The notes beneath the pieces are model-generated. The model made no database searches. It saw nothing but the letters and a program-made list of their open reading frames with translations, and was not told the origin of the DNA. Of a DNA stretch of 64,000 nucleotides, positions 51,079 through 58,988 are shown piece after piece (position 1 is the stretch's first letter; each line of letters begins with the position of its first letter). A program made the position numbers and the translations under genes. Source of the DNA: Thermoleophilaceae bacterium. Lineage in GTDB: Bacteria; Actinomycetota; Thermoleophilia; Solirubrobacterales; Thermoleophilaceae. The stretch is from the NCBI GenBank assembly GCA_036378175.1, contig DASUWY010000061.1, positions 1 to 64,000 on the forward strand. Reading direction: 5' to 3'.

Positions 51079-51486
51079 TCAGCGGCGCCCGCGCTGAGCC
51101 GGAGTGGAGTCGCCGAGTTCGGTTACAGCCGCAACAGCCACCATCTCAGGTGTGATCTCCACGGCGAGCCGTGCCGCGTCTCGCGCCGCGAGCAGCGCGA
51201 GGGCAGCGGCATGCAGGCGGCGGCCGCTCTCGCTGCTGGCGCGCTCCAGGAGCTCCTCCCTCTCGTGGGCCGGCAGCTCGGCCAGGTGCGCTACTGCCAT
51301 CGCGGCCCCACCATCAGGCGACTCGTCCACCCCTTCGAACACGGCCGCGTCCGCCTTCGGCGCGAGATCCCTGAGCGCGACCTGCCTCACGAGGAAGTCC
51401 TCGAACGCCTCCGAGGCGCTTGACTGAAGCACCCGCCTCATCAGCTCGGTGAGCTGCGTGGCACCTGGATTGTTGCTCTCGGTCAT
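51079..51486 (-). CDS. Hypothetical helical protein (135 aa)
   Basis: Ala/Leu/Glu-rich helical protein I do not recognise: QLTELMRRVLQSSASEAFED, HLAELPAHEREELLERASSE, LAVEITPEMVAVAAVTELGD. No signal or membrane segment. ATG 51486 was chosen because the upstream residues are Pro/Arg-rich and unlikely. The region between it and the next gene has no clear element. Confidence 0.65.
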   Translation of the reverse strand: MTESNNPGATQLTELMRRVLQSSASEAFEDFLVRQVALRDLAPKADAAVFEGVDESPDGGAAMAVAHLAELPAHEREELLERASSESGRRLHAAALALLAARDAARLAVEITPEMVAVAAVTELGDSTPAQRGRR

Positions 51487-51652
51487 GCCGGTCGAGTCCG
51501 TGCGTCCCGGGCGGGTCCATTCTCCCACGCTCGGCAAACCGGCCGGCGTGTGACCGATCTCACACGCCGTCCTGTCACTTCCCGCACTCCTGCTGCGTCA
51601 TATGAGCGATGACTTTGTAGCGACCCCCGGGTCTTCCTAGACGAAACAACTG

Positions 51653-51859
51653 ATGACCACGACCACAACAAACGAGACCCAAGTCCGCGAACTGGACCGC
51701 AGGACGAGCGATGGCATCGAGGTGCGCCTGCTCTGGAACTCGCAAACCGATCGGGTGTCGGTCACGGTGCGAGATCAGCGCTCCGGCGAAGGCTTCGAGC
51801 TCGAGGTCGATTCGACCGACGCGCTCGCCGCATTCAACCACCCCTACACCTACGCGTAG
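51653..51859 (+). CDS. Small hypothetical protein (68 aa)
   Basis: Short soluble protein with clear coding character: DGIEVRLLWNSQTDRVSVTV and GEGFELEVDSTDALAAFNHP, ending PYTYA. Beta-strand-rich. Similar short proteins with a conserved FNHPYxYA end occur in actinobacteria, as I recall; the function is unknown. It is followed after 4 bases by the PAP2 gene. Confidence 0.65.
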   Translation: MTTTTTNETQVRELDRRTSDGIEVRLLWNSQTDRVSVTVRDQRSGEGFELEVDSTDALAAFNHPYTYA

Positions 51860-51863
51860 TCCC

Positions 51864-52796
51864 ATGGCGGTCGCGGTCCGTTGGGCAAGCAGCAAGTGGC
51901 GGGCGCAGCTCCTGATCTACCTGTCCGCCTACTGGGCTTACAGCGCCACGCGCTGGATAGCCGCCGGCGAGGTGCCGAAGGCCACCGCGCACGCGCACTG
52001 GATCGTCAACCTCGAGAAAGGTCTTCACGTGAGCGTGGAGCGATCGGTGCAGCAGGCGCTCGACAGCGGCGCGCCGATCTGGGTGTTGAATCACCTCTAC
52101 CTCGTCGCCCAGTTCGCGGTGGTGCCCGGCGCGCTGATCTTCCTGTACAGGTACTCGCGCCCGGTCTACCGCGCGCTGCGCAACACGCTGCTCGCCACCT
52201 GGCTGCTCGCGGTTCCGATCTACGCCCTCTTCCCCGTTGCACCGCCGCGCCTGGCCGGCGTGGGGATCGTGGACACGATCAGCGGCCAGTCCGAGGCGAG
52301 CCTCAACTCGCACGTGGCCACCAGCTTCTACAACCCCTTTGCCGCCGTGCCGAGCCTCCACGCCGGCTTTGCGTTCGCGGTGGGCATCGCGCTCGCCGTG
52401 GCGCTGCGGCCCCGCTGGGCCAAGGCGCTGGCGCTCTTGTGGGGGCCGCTCGTGAGCCTGGCCGTGGTGGCGACCGGCAACCACTATCTGTTCGACATAG
52501 CCGCCGGGGTGCTCGTCACCGCCGTGGGCTTCTGGGCGGGCCGCGTGGCTGATGGCCAGCTTCTACGATCGCGGCGGCGGAAGTGCGCGCTCTTGTCATC
52601 GAACACGAATCGGACATTCCCGGTGGCCACCTCACCGACTGGCTGGCCGCGCGTGCGATCGAGCGGGACGTCCTGCGCATCCAGCAAGAGGACCGCGAAG
52701 TCGATCCAGCGACGTACGACTTCGTCGTCGCCCTCGGCTCCTGGCACGGCGCATACGAGGACATTGGGTGGATCCACCGCGAAGAAGCTCTGCTGA
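51864..52796 (+). CDS. PAP2-superfamily membrane phosphatase/transferase
   Basis: Membrane protein of the PAP2_3 (Aur1/Ipt1-like) group: six helices with the active-site motifs FAAVPSLHAGFAF (catalytic His) and TGNHYLFDIAAG (second His and Asp). It would act on lipid phosphates or phosphoinositides at the membrane. ATG 51864. The last 75 codons (after VGFWAGRVADG) read through the start of the next gene in another frame, giving a Ser/Arg/Thr-rich tail that looks non-coding; the natural end is near 52570 and the stop has probably been lost. Confidence 0.82.
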   Translation: MAVAVRWASSKWRAQLLIYLSAYWAYSATRWIAAGEVPKATAHAHWIVNLEKGLHVSVERSVQQALDSGAPIWVLNHLYLVAQFAVVPGALIFLYRYSRPVYRALRNTLLATWLLAVPIYALFPVAPPRLAGVGIVDTISGQSEASLNSHVATSFYNPFAAVPSLHAGFAFAVGIALAVALRPRWAKALALLWGPLVSLAVVATGNHYLFDIAAGVLVTAVGFWAGRVADGQLLRSRRRKCALLSSNTNRTFPVATSPTGWPRVRSSGTSCASSKRTAKSIQRRTTSSSPSAPGTAHTRTLGGSTAKKLC

Positions 52797-53260
52797 GAGA
52801 GGCGCACGAGAGCGAGGTGCCGATCCTGGGCATCTGCTTTGGCGGTCAGCTGCTGGCCAAGGCGCTCGGCGGAGAGGCGTTCCGGCGCCCACAACCGGAG
52901 GTCGGATGGATGCGGGTCCGAAGCCGGGACGAAGCGCGCGTTCCTGAGGGGCCGTGGCTCGTGTGGCACTTCGACAGCTTCACGGTCCCGCCGGGCGCCG
53001 AGCTTCTTGCCGACACGCCTGACTCGCCGCAGGCGTACGCGATCGGCCGCAGCCTCGGGATTCAGTTCCACGCCGAGATCACGCCCCCCACGCTCGCGGA
53101 CTGGCTGGTGAAGCACTCGAACGAGCTCGCGCGGAACGGCGTGAACACGCGACGCCTCCTCGACGAGGCATCCGCCTGCGCGGATGAGGCGCGCGCCTCG
53201 GCGCTGCGGCTTTTCGACGCGTTCGCCGCGCTCCGCCCGCGACGTCCGCCTGCCGAGTAG
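52583..53260 (+). CDS. Class I glutamine amidotransferase-like protein
   Basis: Protein of 225 aa with the GATase triad: GICFGGQLLAKALGG (nucleophilic Cys) and GIQFHAEITP (His and Glu). Stand-alone members of this GuaA-like group include gamma-glutamyl hydrolases of amines. Start GTG 52583 lies 214 bases inside the PAP2 frame. Substrate unknown. Confidence 0.85.
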   Translation: MRALVIEHESDIPGGHLTDWLAARAIERDVLRIQQEDREVDPATYDFVVALGSWHGAYEDIGWIHREEALLREAHESEVPILGICFGGQLLAKALGGEAFRRPQPEVGWMRVRSRDEARVPEGPWLVWHFDSFTVPPGAELLADTPDSPQAYAIGRSLGIQFHAEITPPTLADWLVKHSNELARNGVNTRRLLDEASACADEARASALRLFDAFAALRPRRPPAE

Positions 53261-53297
53261 CGCATTCGCGCCAAACCACCCGTAGCCTGTCCGCGGT

Positions 53298-54950
53298 ATG
53301 GGGAGGCGCTGGATCGCGGCTGTCGCGCTCGCGGTGACGATGGTGGGCACGTGCGCCGCGCCCGCTCGCGCCCAAACCCCGTTGCCGCTTGCCCAGCTCG
53401 CCTACAGCTCGGGCGGGCGCATCTTCACCATCGCCGCCGACGGGTCGGGGCGGCGGCAGCTGAGTGGGCCGGCCGTACCGACGGACGGCGACTCGGGGGA
53501 CTTCTTCCCGCGCTGGTCTCCAGACGGATCCGCGATCGCGTTCACACGTGTGACGAACCTGTCCGGCGACAATCAGAGTGCGCAGTTGTTCGTGATGGCG
53601 GCCGACGGCAGCGCGCCGCACGCGCTCTCGCCGCAGAGCTCGAGCGCGGGCGACGTGACGCCCGTGTGGTCGCCGGACGGGCGGTCACTCGCGTTCGTGC
53701 ACATCCAGGAAGGGGCGCGCCGCATAGTCAGCACGCTCGAGGTGATGCCCGCGGCAGGCGGGCCCGCGCGATCGGTCACCCACGTGACCTTCACCGTCAG
53801 GCGGCCAGACTCGCTCTCCCAGCCCGCGTGGTCGCCCGACGGCAGCCGCATCGTCTACACGGTCACGCGGCTCGGGCGCGGAGGCAACTTCCACCCGTCG
53901 CTGTTCGTGGTTGCGGCCACCGGCGGCAAGCCGAAGCTGCTCGCGCGCGAGGCGGAGGCAGCCGCTTGGTCTCCGGACGGGTCGCGCATCGCGTTCGCCA
54001 GCGTCCGCGACCACCACGGTCAGACCTGTGGCGAGGACGAATGCGACTACAACGGCGAGATCTACGTGATGGATGCTAACGGCCGCAATCTGCGCCGCCT
54101 CACCCGCAACACCGGTGACGACAACGAGCCCGACTGGTCGCCGGACGGATCGCGGATCGTGTTCTCGAGCGACCGCAACTTCCCCGACGGCGAGAGCCCC
54201 GAGCTCTACTCCATCGCGCCCGACGGAAGCTGCCTCACATGGCTCACCAACGGCACGCCCGCGAGCGAGTCAGCCGACTGGCGGCCCGGCGGCGGATCAC
54301 CGGCCGCCGGCGGCTGCGGCGCGCTGGCCCGGCCCCCGCTAGTGGAGACCGACCTCACGCGCGCCTCGCGCTTCAGCGCGTTCCCGCTCTACTGGCTCGG
54401 CCGCTCGTTCGGCGGGATGCTGCTGTCGGATGCGTCCATCGACCACCGCGACAGCGGCTTCATCTACGACGACTGCGCATCCTTCACCCCGCGCGGGTGC
54501 GGGCCTCAACTGCAGGTGGACAACTCGCCGGTGTGCTCGCGCGTATCTCTGCTGGCTGCGGCCGCGGACCAGGTCGAGAGGTTCACGCGGACGCGCGGGG
54601 CGCTGATGCTCGAGTTCCCCGCGGACGGCGGCCTGGAGGTGGTGACAGGTCCCACCGAGATCCACATCATGGCCGACAGCGGCTCCCGCACGGACCACCG
54701 GCCGCTGCGGAGGGCGGTGGCCGCGCTCGCGCCGCTGTCTGCACAGGGCGCGCCCGGCCGGCTCCCGCCGCCCTCGATACCGCGCAGCCTGAAGCGAAAG
54801 CTCGACGCGACGAGGCGCGCGTTCCACCGTCTCGGCAGCGTGGACGCGGTGCACCGCAGGCTGCACGTGTCGCGGAGCACGGTGCGGGGGCGGCTGAGGC
54901 TGGCCCGCGCGCTGCGGCGGTTCGGGAAGCTGCGGACTCTGCCGTGCTAG
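53298..54950 (+). CDS. Secreted TolB/PD40 propeller protein
   Basis: Protein of 550 aa: signal peptide (IAAVALAVTMVGTCAAPARA), then five to six PD40 repeats with the signature RWSPDGSAIAF, VWSPDGRSLAF, AWSPDGSRIVY, AWSPDGSRIAF and DWSPDGSRIVF (residues about 70-340). The C-terminal 210 residues are distinct, with Cys residues (DDCASFTPRGCG, SPVCSRV) and a basic tail (KRKLDATRRAFHRLG). Likely an exported binding protein; ligand unknown. Its last 4 bases overlap the convergent LysR gene. Confidence 0.83.
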   Translation: MGRRWIAAVALAVTMVGTCAAPARAQTPLPLAQLAYSSGGRIFTIAADGSGRRQLSGPAVPTDGDSGDFFPRWSPDGSAIAFTRVTNLSGDNQSAQLFVMAADGSAPHALSPQSSSAGDVTPVWSPDGRSLAFVHIQEGARRIVSTLEVMPAAGGPARSVTHVTFTVRRPDSLSQPAWSPDGSRIVYTVTRLGRGGNFHPSLFVVAATGGKPKLLAREAEAAAWSPDGSRIAFASVRDHHGQTCGEDECDYNGEIYVMDANGRNLRRLTRNTGDDNEPDWSPDGSRIVFSSDRNFPDGESPELYSIAPDGSCLTWLTNGTPASESADWRPGGGSPAAGGCGALARPPLVETDLTRASRFSAFPLYWLGRSFGGMLLSDASIDHRDSGFIYDDCASFTPRGCGPQLQVDNSPVCSRVSLLAAAADQVERFTRTRGALMLEFPADGGLEVVTGPTEIHIMADSGSRTDHRPLRRAVAALAPLSAQGAPGRLPPPSIPRSLKRKLDATRRAFHRLGSVDAVHRRLHVSRSTVRGRLRLARALRRFGKLRTLPC

Positions 54951-55825
54951 ACGCTGATCGCCAGTTCTGCGAGCAGGTCCTCGTCGAGCGCCCGGGCTCC
55001 GCGATCTGGTAGCAGGGCGTAGAGGGTGCGCCGCGGTGGGGCGCCGCGGACGGTGAGGATCCGCACTCCGGGAAGCTGCCCGGCCAGCAACCGGGGCGTC
55101 AAGGTGACGGCCAGGCCGGCGCGCACCACGGCGCCGATCGCCAGCGGATCGCTCGTCTCAATCGTGATGCGCGGCTCAAAGCCGGCTTCGCGGCATGCGC
55201 GGGCCACGAGGCCGTCGCGCGACGGCGCGGTCCAGGGCTCGCCCGCGAGAGCATCCAGGGACAGTGACTTCCGGCGAGCGAGGCGGTGGCGCGGCGGGAG
55301 CGCGAGGACCATCGGCTCATCGAACAGGTCACGACGGAGAGCACCGTCGTATTCGCGGCGCTCCGCGTCCGCGTCCTGGAAGCAGACGGCGGCATGCAGC
55401 CCGCCGCTGCGCACGGCCGCGGGGAGCTCCGCGAGCCGGCCCTCGCGAAGGTGAACATCAAGACCGGGCACCCGCCTCGCGAGCCGGGCGACGGCGGCGG
55501 GCACGATGGTGGCCAGCGCGCTCGGGAAGGCGCCGATCCGCAGCTGCCGGTGATCCTCGGCAACCAGCTCGGCGAGCTGGACGCCGGCGAGCTCGACGCG
55601 ATCCGCGAGAGCCGCGGCGTGGTCGAGCAGCCGCTGCCCGGCAGCGGTGAGCCGCACTCCGCCACGGCCGCGCGCCATGAGCGAGACGCCGAGCTGCTGT
55701 TCGAGCGCGGCGATCTGCTGTGACACGGCGGACTGCGTCAGCGACAACGCGTCGGCCGCACGGGAGAACGACCCCTCGCGAGCCACCTCGCGGAAAGTCA
55801 ACATCCGGCGCGGGTCAAGTTGCAT
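54947..55825 (-). CDS. LysR-family transcriptional regulator
   Basis: Regulator of 292 aa: N-terminal helix-turn-helix (MLTFREVAREGSFSRAADAL, SLTQSAVSQQIAALEQQLGV) and the LysR substrate-binding domain (LRIGAFPSALATIVPAAVAR). ATG 55825. A gene divergent to it would be the usual target, but only a short doubtful frame is found there, so the target may have been lost when the flanking low-GC strip formed. Confidence 0.85.
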   Translation of the reverse strand: MQLDPRRMLTFREVAREGSFSRAADALSLTQSAVSQQIAALEQQLGVSLMARGRGGVRLTAAGQRLLDHAAALADRVELAGVQLAELVAEDHRQLRIGAFPSALATIVPAAVARLARRVPGLDVHLREGRLAELPAAVRSGGLHAAVCFQDADAERREYDGALRRDLFDEPMVLALPPRHRLARRKSLSLDALAGEPWTAPSRDGLVARACREAGFEPRITIETSDPLAIGAVVRAGLAVTLTPRLLAGQLPGVRILTVRGAPPRRTLYALLPDRGARALDEDLLAELAISV

Positions 55826-55884
55826 CAGCTCATCTTATGGATTTGTGGAACTTCTTGTTGCGCCTAATGCAACCGCCAGGAACC

Positions 55885-56070
55885 ATGACCTCCATGAATC
55901 CGATCGCAGCAATAGATATCGCCGCAGTTACCAAACGCGCGACCCTGGGGGCGCGTGCCAGCGACCCGACCATCCCGGCACAGCGGCCCACGCCACAAGC
56001 TGGAAGCACAGCGAACGACCGACGACGAGTGGCCCTCATCCTCCATCGCCTCCGGACGCTGTGCGTCTGA
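55885..56070 (+). CDS. Doubtful short ORF, possible truncated gene
   Basis: 61 codons starting MTSMNPIAAIDIAAVTKRAT, divergent from LysR with 60 bases between. The position is where a LysR target gene would be, and the frame breaks off 56 bases before the ssrA-like repeat, as if cut by an insertion. No family is recognised and the sequence is AT-richer than its neighbours. Confidence 0.3.
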   Translation: MTSMNPIAAIDIAAVTKRATLGARASDPTIPAQRPTPQAGSTANDRRRVALILHRLRTLCV

Positions 56071-56125
56071 GGCGGCTTCACGCGAGGGCGGGCGGCAACC
56101 TGGCCATTTGGCCTCTGACCAGAAG

Positions 56126-56140
56126 AGTGGAGACGGTGGG
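56126..56140 (-). repeat. Degenerate copy of the ssrA 3' end (relic attachment site)
   Basis: AGTGGAGACGGTGGG is identical to 57230-57244 in the tmRNA acceptor/T-arm. The similarity continues with gatcaacccac against aatcgaacccac, so the T-loop has lost one base. It is in the same orientation, 1104 bases away, and is not part of a tRNA: no matching 5' acceptor strand exists. This is what a site-specific insertion at ssrA would leave. Confidence 0.6.
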
Positions 56141-56221
56141 GATCAACCCACCTGTGAGAACTCCGCTTCCAAGAGGCACAGCCCAGCCGCTAACTTGAGC
56201 CGACTGGCGAGGCTGCGAAGG

Positions 56222-56932
56222 CTACGAATCTTCCGGCACGAACAGCGACTCGCCACCGGGCTGGATCTGTCCGTAGTAGCGAAGGATGGCGCTCCCGAAG
56301 CTCTTCGTCATGACGAAGTTGACACCGCCCCCAATCGTCGCTCCCACGCCGAACGGCAGCATCCGGCCGAGCGCTACCCCACCTCGCTTGGTGCCGTATT
56401 TGGTCAGCACCGTTGTGCCGAGCTTCATGTTGATCTTCTTGAGCATCGCCCCGCTGACGTGACGATTGAACTGCGCCACCGCAATCTTGGTGCCTACGCG
56501 CTTTCCGGCTTCCCGAGCCGGCAGAATCGCGCCTGACTGCAACCCCGCGACGATCAGCAGCTCGTCGATCCGCTGGGAAGCGTGTAGGTCGTGCCCGTAG
56601 AGGCCAGCGACTGTGTACTGGAGCTGCGCGACATTGCGCAGGAGGATCCCGGCCTCGCCGCCGGCGATTCCGAGTGTGGCGCACGCTTGCGCGAATGTCC
56701 CCACGCCGGGGATCGTTGCCGGGAGCCCGGCGACCACCCCGACTCCAGTGCAACGGAGAACAGTTGCATTGACCTCTCTAGTGGCGAGCCGTTCCGGCGG
56801 CGCTGCACGATCTTCGCTTCGAATCGCTTCGACATGCGCCTCGACAGCGTCAGGATCTGGGAGCAACCGGAGTCGCTCCAGGATTTCGACTAGGCCGTGC
56901 TCGCCACGGTCGGCGGCCAGGGAAGGCGTCAT
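56222..56932 (-). CDS. EcsC-like family protein
   Basis: Protein of 236 aa with Gly/Ala-rich amphipathic helices: GVGVVAGLPATIPGVGTFAQ, AQLQYTVAGLYGHDLHASQR, and GGVALGRMLPFGVGATIGGG, resembling EcsC-domain proteins (membrane-associated, function unknown). ATG 56932; a TTG at 56947 would add five residues. Counted GC is 60% (56281-56340) against 73% in core genes, and codon use looks more AT-tolerant. It is the only full gene between the two ssrA 3'-end copies, so it was probably brought by the lost element. Confidence 0.55.
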   Translation of the reverse strand: MTPSLAADRGEHGLVEILERLRLLPDPDAVEAHVEAIRSEDRAAPPERLATREVNATVLRCTGVGVVAGLPATIPGVGTFAQACATLGIAGGEAGILLRNVAQLQYTVAGLYGHDLHASQRIDELLIVAGLQSGAILPAREAGKRVGTKIAVAQFNRHVSGAMLKKINMKLGTTVLTKYGTKRGGVALGRMLPFGVGATIGGGVNFVMTKSFGSAILRYYGQIQPGGESLFVPEDS

Positions 56933-57231
56933 CTTTCTCGAGCTCAAATCAACCCCTCGCTATGAGCCATCCATGGCACTGCCGGATGCGCGGACGTTTT
57001 CGGGTCATCTCAGCGGCAGCGGATTCGGCAACCGAATTCGCGCACATCACGCGCCCCCATCCGCTCTCAACTCCGCCTATCGGCCGCGGCAGGTCGAGGC
57101 GGTGTAGCGGAACGGGTCCACCGCCGTGTTGATCGCCATCAATCCCAGGATCCGTCCACGCAAGGCGTTAGAGCTAGGTCCGATGCGGTGCGATGTCGCC
57201 ATCAACAGGATCGATTGGCTCTGAAAGCCAG
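56933..57231. other. Low-GC gap between EcsC-like gene and ssrA
   Basis: About 300 bases, 57% GC in the first 60 counted. It contains the dyad ATTCGG-CAA-CCGAAT near 57025 and a 41-codon minus-strand frame (57077-57202, MATSHRIGPSSNALRGRILG) that I cannot support as a gene. Just past the tmRNA 3' end, TGGCT/AGCCA with a 5-base loop (minus strand) may be a weak ssrA terminator. No integrase remnant is recognisable. Confidence 0.5.
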
Positions 57232-57244
57232 TGGAGACGGTGGG
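57230..57244 (-). repeat. ssrA 3'-end copy of the 15-bp direct repeat
   Basis: AGTGGAGACGGTGGG, covering the 3' acceptor strand and part of the T-stem of tmRNA; partner of 56126-56140. tmRNA 3' ends are well known integration targets of tyrosine recombinases. Confidence 0.6.
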
Positions 57245-57596
57245 AATCGAACCCACGTCCGCGGGCGCGTGATGGGCAGCTTCTACGAGCGTAGCCGGCG
57301 CTCTGTGTCTCGCCTCCCGATCGCCGCGCCGGCGGGGTTACGGGAGGCCAGCCCTCTTAGTGTCCCCGCGCCGCCGAGGGCACTCGGCGCGGGCTTGGCC
57401 TGCTAGCTGATGCCGGTGTTCTCGCCCGCAGGCCGAAGCGAGACCGACACCTCACTTACCTAAGTTTGGTTAGGCAGCGAGGGCGAACGTGTGGTTGTCC
57501 GCACTTATTGGTTTCCCGGTTGTTTAGCGAGGCCTACCGGGGACCTCGACTCGCAACTACCCACACGGAACGTCCACGTCGAAGCCTGTCGTCCCC
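57232..57596 (-). ncRNA. ssrA: Transfer-messenger RNA (tmRNA)
   Basis: One-piece tmRNA of about 365 nt that rescues stalled ribosomes with SmpB. The 5' end GGGGACG pairs with CGTCTCC at the 3' end (one G-U), followed by discriminator A; CCA is not encoded. The T-arm is GTGGG-TTCGATT-CCCAC. The tag frame starts at the resume codon GCG (57502-57500) and reads ADNHTFALAA before TAA, ending in the ALAA degradation signal. Pseudoknot-forming GC-rich repeats fill the middle. Its promoter must overlap the first codons of the divergent GNAT gene, only 32 bases away. Confidence 0.96.
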
Positions 57597-57628
57597 GTGT
57601 GTTCTGCATTAATCCTAGCTTCGAAAGC

Positions 57629-58126
57629 ATGCTGCTCACAGCACCACCGCTGAGGAGCGAGCGGCTCGATCTCGAGCCGCTGCGCGTCGAACACGCCACG
57701 GAGATGGTCCCGGTCCTGGCCGATCCCTCCATGTACGTCTTCATCGGCGGCGAGCCGCCGGCCGAAGAGGAGCTCGTGGCCCGCTACGTGAGGCAATCGC
57801 GCCGGCCCGGCTGGCTCAACTGGGTTCTCCGACTGCGGACGACCGGCGAGGCCGTGGGCACGGTGCAGGCCACGCAGAGAGACGGCCACGTGGCCGAGCT
57901 CGCCTGGGTCGTATCGAGCCGCTTCCAGGGTGCCGGCTATGCGAGCGAGGCCACGGCCGCGGTGATCGACTGGCTTGCCGCCCAGGGCATTCACACGTTC
58001 GAGGCCTACATCCATCCCGACCACATCGCGTCGAACAAGGTCGCCGAGCGCTCGGGGTTCCTGCCTACAGAGTCGATAAGAAATGGCGAAACCGGCTGGA
58101 AACTCCGCCGCCGCTGCCAGAATTGA
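57629..58126 (+). CDS. GNAT-family N-acetyltransferase (RimJ/RimL type)
   Basis: Protein of 165 aa: LRSERLDLEPLRVEHATEMV at the N-terminus, acetyl-CoA loop WVVSSRFQGAGYASEATAAV (Q/RxxGxG/A type) and EAYIHPDHIASNKVAERSGF. The pattern is that of RimJ/RimL-like acetyltransferases acting on protein N-termini or small amines. ATG 57629; the upstream extension of the frame runs through the ssrA 5' region and is not coding. Confidence 0.85.
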   Translation: MLLTAPPLRSERLDLEPLRVEHATEMVPVLADPSMYVFIGGEPPAEEELVARYVRQSRRPGWLNWVLRLRTTGEAVGTVQATQRDGHVAELAWVVSSRFQGAGYASEATAAVIDWLAAQGIHTFEAYIHPDHIASNKVAERSGFLPTESIRNGETGWKLRRRCQN

Positions 58127-58130
58127 TGTC

Positions 58131-58988
58131 ATGGAACAGACCAGCGAAGAGCTGCCGGTCTGGCGTCCCGTAGAGGCCGACCCCAGCTACGAGCCGCCGT
58201 CGCCCGTCAGGGAGGATCGCGGTCCGTTCAAGCGCATCGGTGCCGGCATCGCCGCGCTCGGCGCTTTGATCGCAAAGGCGGGGTCGTCCCTGAAGTTCCT
58301 GCTCGTGCTGCTGCCAAAGGCGAAGCTGTTCACCACGGCCGGCACGATGCTCGTGTCGATCGGCGCCTACGCACTCCTCTGGGGCTGGCAGTTCGGCGTG
58401 GGCTTCGTGCTGCTCCTGCTCGTGCACGAGCTGGGCCACGCGATACAGATGCGCCGCGAGGGCATGAAGACCACGGCGCCCGTGTTCATCCCTTTCATGG
58501 GCGCGGTGATCGGCATGAAGGACATGCCGAAGAACGCCGCGATGGAGGCGCGCGTGGGCCTGGCGGGGCCGGTGCTCGGCTCGATCGGCTGCCTGGTGCC
58601 GCTCGGGCTCTACGCGCTCACCGGCAACAACCTCTTCCGCGCGCTCGCCTTCATCGGCTTCTTTCTCAACCTCTTCAACCTGCTGCCGGTGGTGCCGCTC
58701 GACGGCGGCCGTGCGATGGCGGCGATCTCGCCGTTCATGTGGATCGTCGGGTTCGCGGGGCTGCTCGTGGCCGCGGTTCTCTTCCCCAACCCGATCATCT
58801 TCATCATCGTGCTCTTCGCCGGCCTCGAGGCCTGGCGGCGCTTCAAGCTCCGCAAGTCGCCCGAGCATCAGGCGTATCACGATGTGAGCCGCGGAACTCG
58901 AATCGCGGTGGCCGCGGTTTATCTCGGCCTCGCGCTGCTCCTGGTGGTGGGCATGCACTTCACCCACTTCCAGCGGACGATCGGCTAG
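58131..58988 (+). CDS. Site-2-protease-like M50 family membrane metalloprotease
   Basis: Membrane protein of 285 aa with the zinc-protease motif LLLVHELGHAIQM and the second motif NLLPVVPLDGGRAM, plus four to five helices. The family cleaves membrane-bound regulators such as anti-sigma factors, or acts in envelope control. A soluble N-terminus of about 40 residues is Pro/Glu-rich. ATG 58131 is preferred over ATG 58083. It overlaps the LLM gene end by 4 bases (convergent). Confidence 0.85.
   Translation: MEQTSEELPVWRPVEADPSYEPPSPVREDRGPFKRIGAGIAALGALIAKAGSSLKFLLVLLPKAKLFTTAGTMLVSIGAYALLWGWQFGVGFVLLLLVHELGHAIQMRREGMKTTAPVFIPFMGAVIGMKDMPKNAAMEARVGLAGPVLGSIGCLVPLGLYALTGNNLFRALAFIGFFLNLFNLLPVVPLDGGRAMAAISPFMWIVGFAGLLVAAVLFPNPIIFIIVLFAGLEAWRRFKLRKSPEHQAYHDVSRGTRIAVAAVYLGLALLLVVGMHFTHFQRTIG

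Larger units (their letters stand above)
55826..56221. other. Low-GC stretch without a firm gene
   Basis: About 400 bases between the LysR start and the EcsC-like gene. The first 60 bases counted (55861-55920) are 52% GC against about 73% in core genes. Apart from one doubtful 61-codon frame and the ssrA-like repeat at 56126-56140, I see no gene, tRNA or clear promoter. Probably debris from insertion and decay. Confidence 0.6.

Noticed and set aside
56126-56215. Possible tRNA ending in the T-arm-like sequence
   Set aside because: No 5' acceptor strand, D-arm or anticodon stem can be found at the right distance, and the T-loop lacks a base; it fits a decayed copy of the ssrA end.
57077-57202. 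41-codon minus-strand ORF beside ssrA
   Set aside because: No ribosome-binding site, no known family, and it lies in a decayed low-GC strip.
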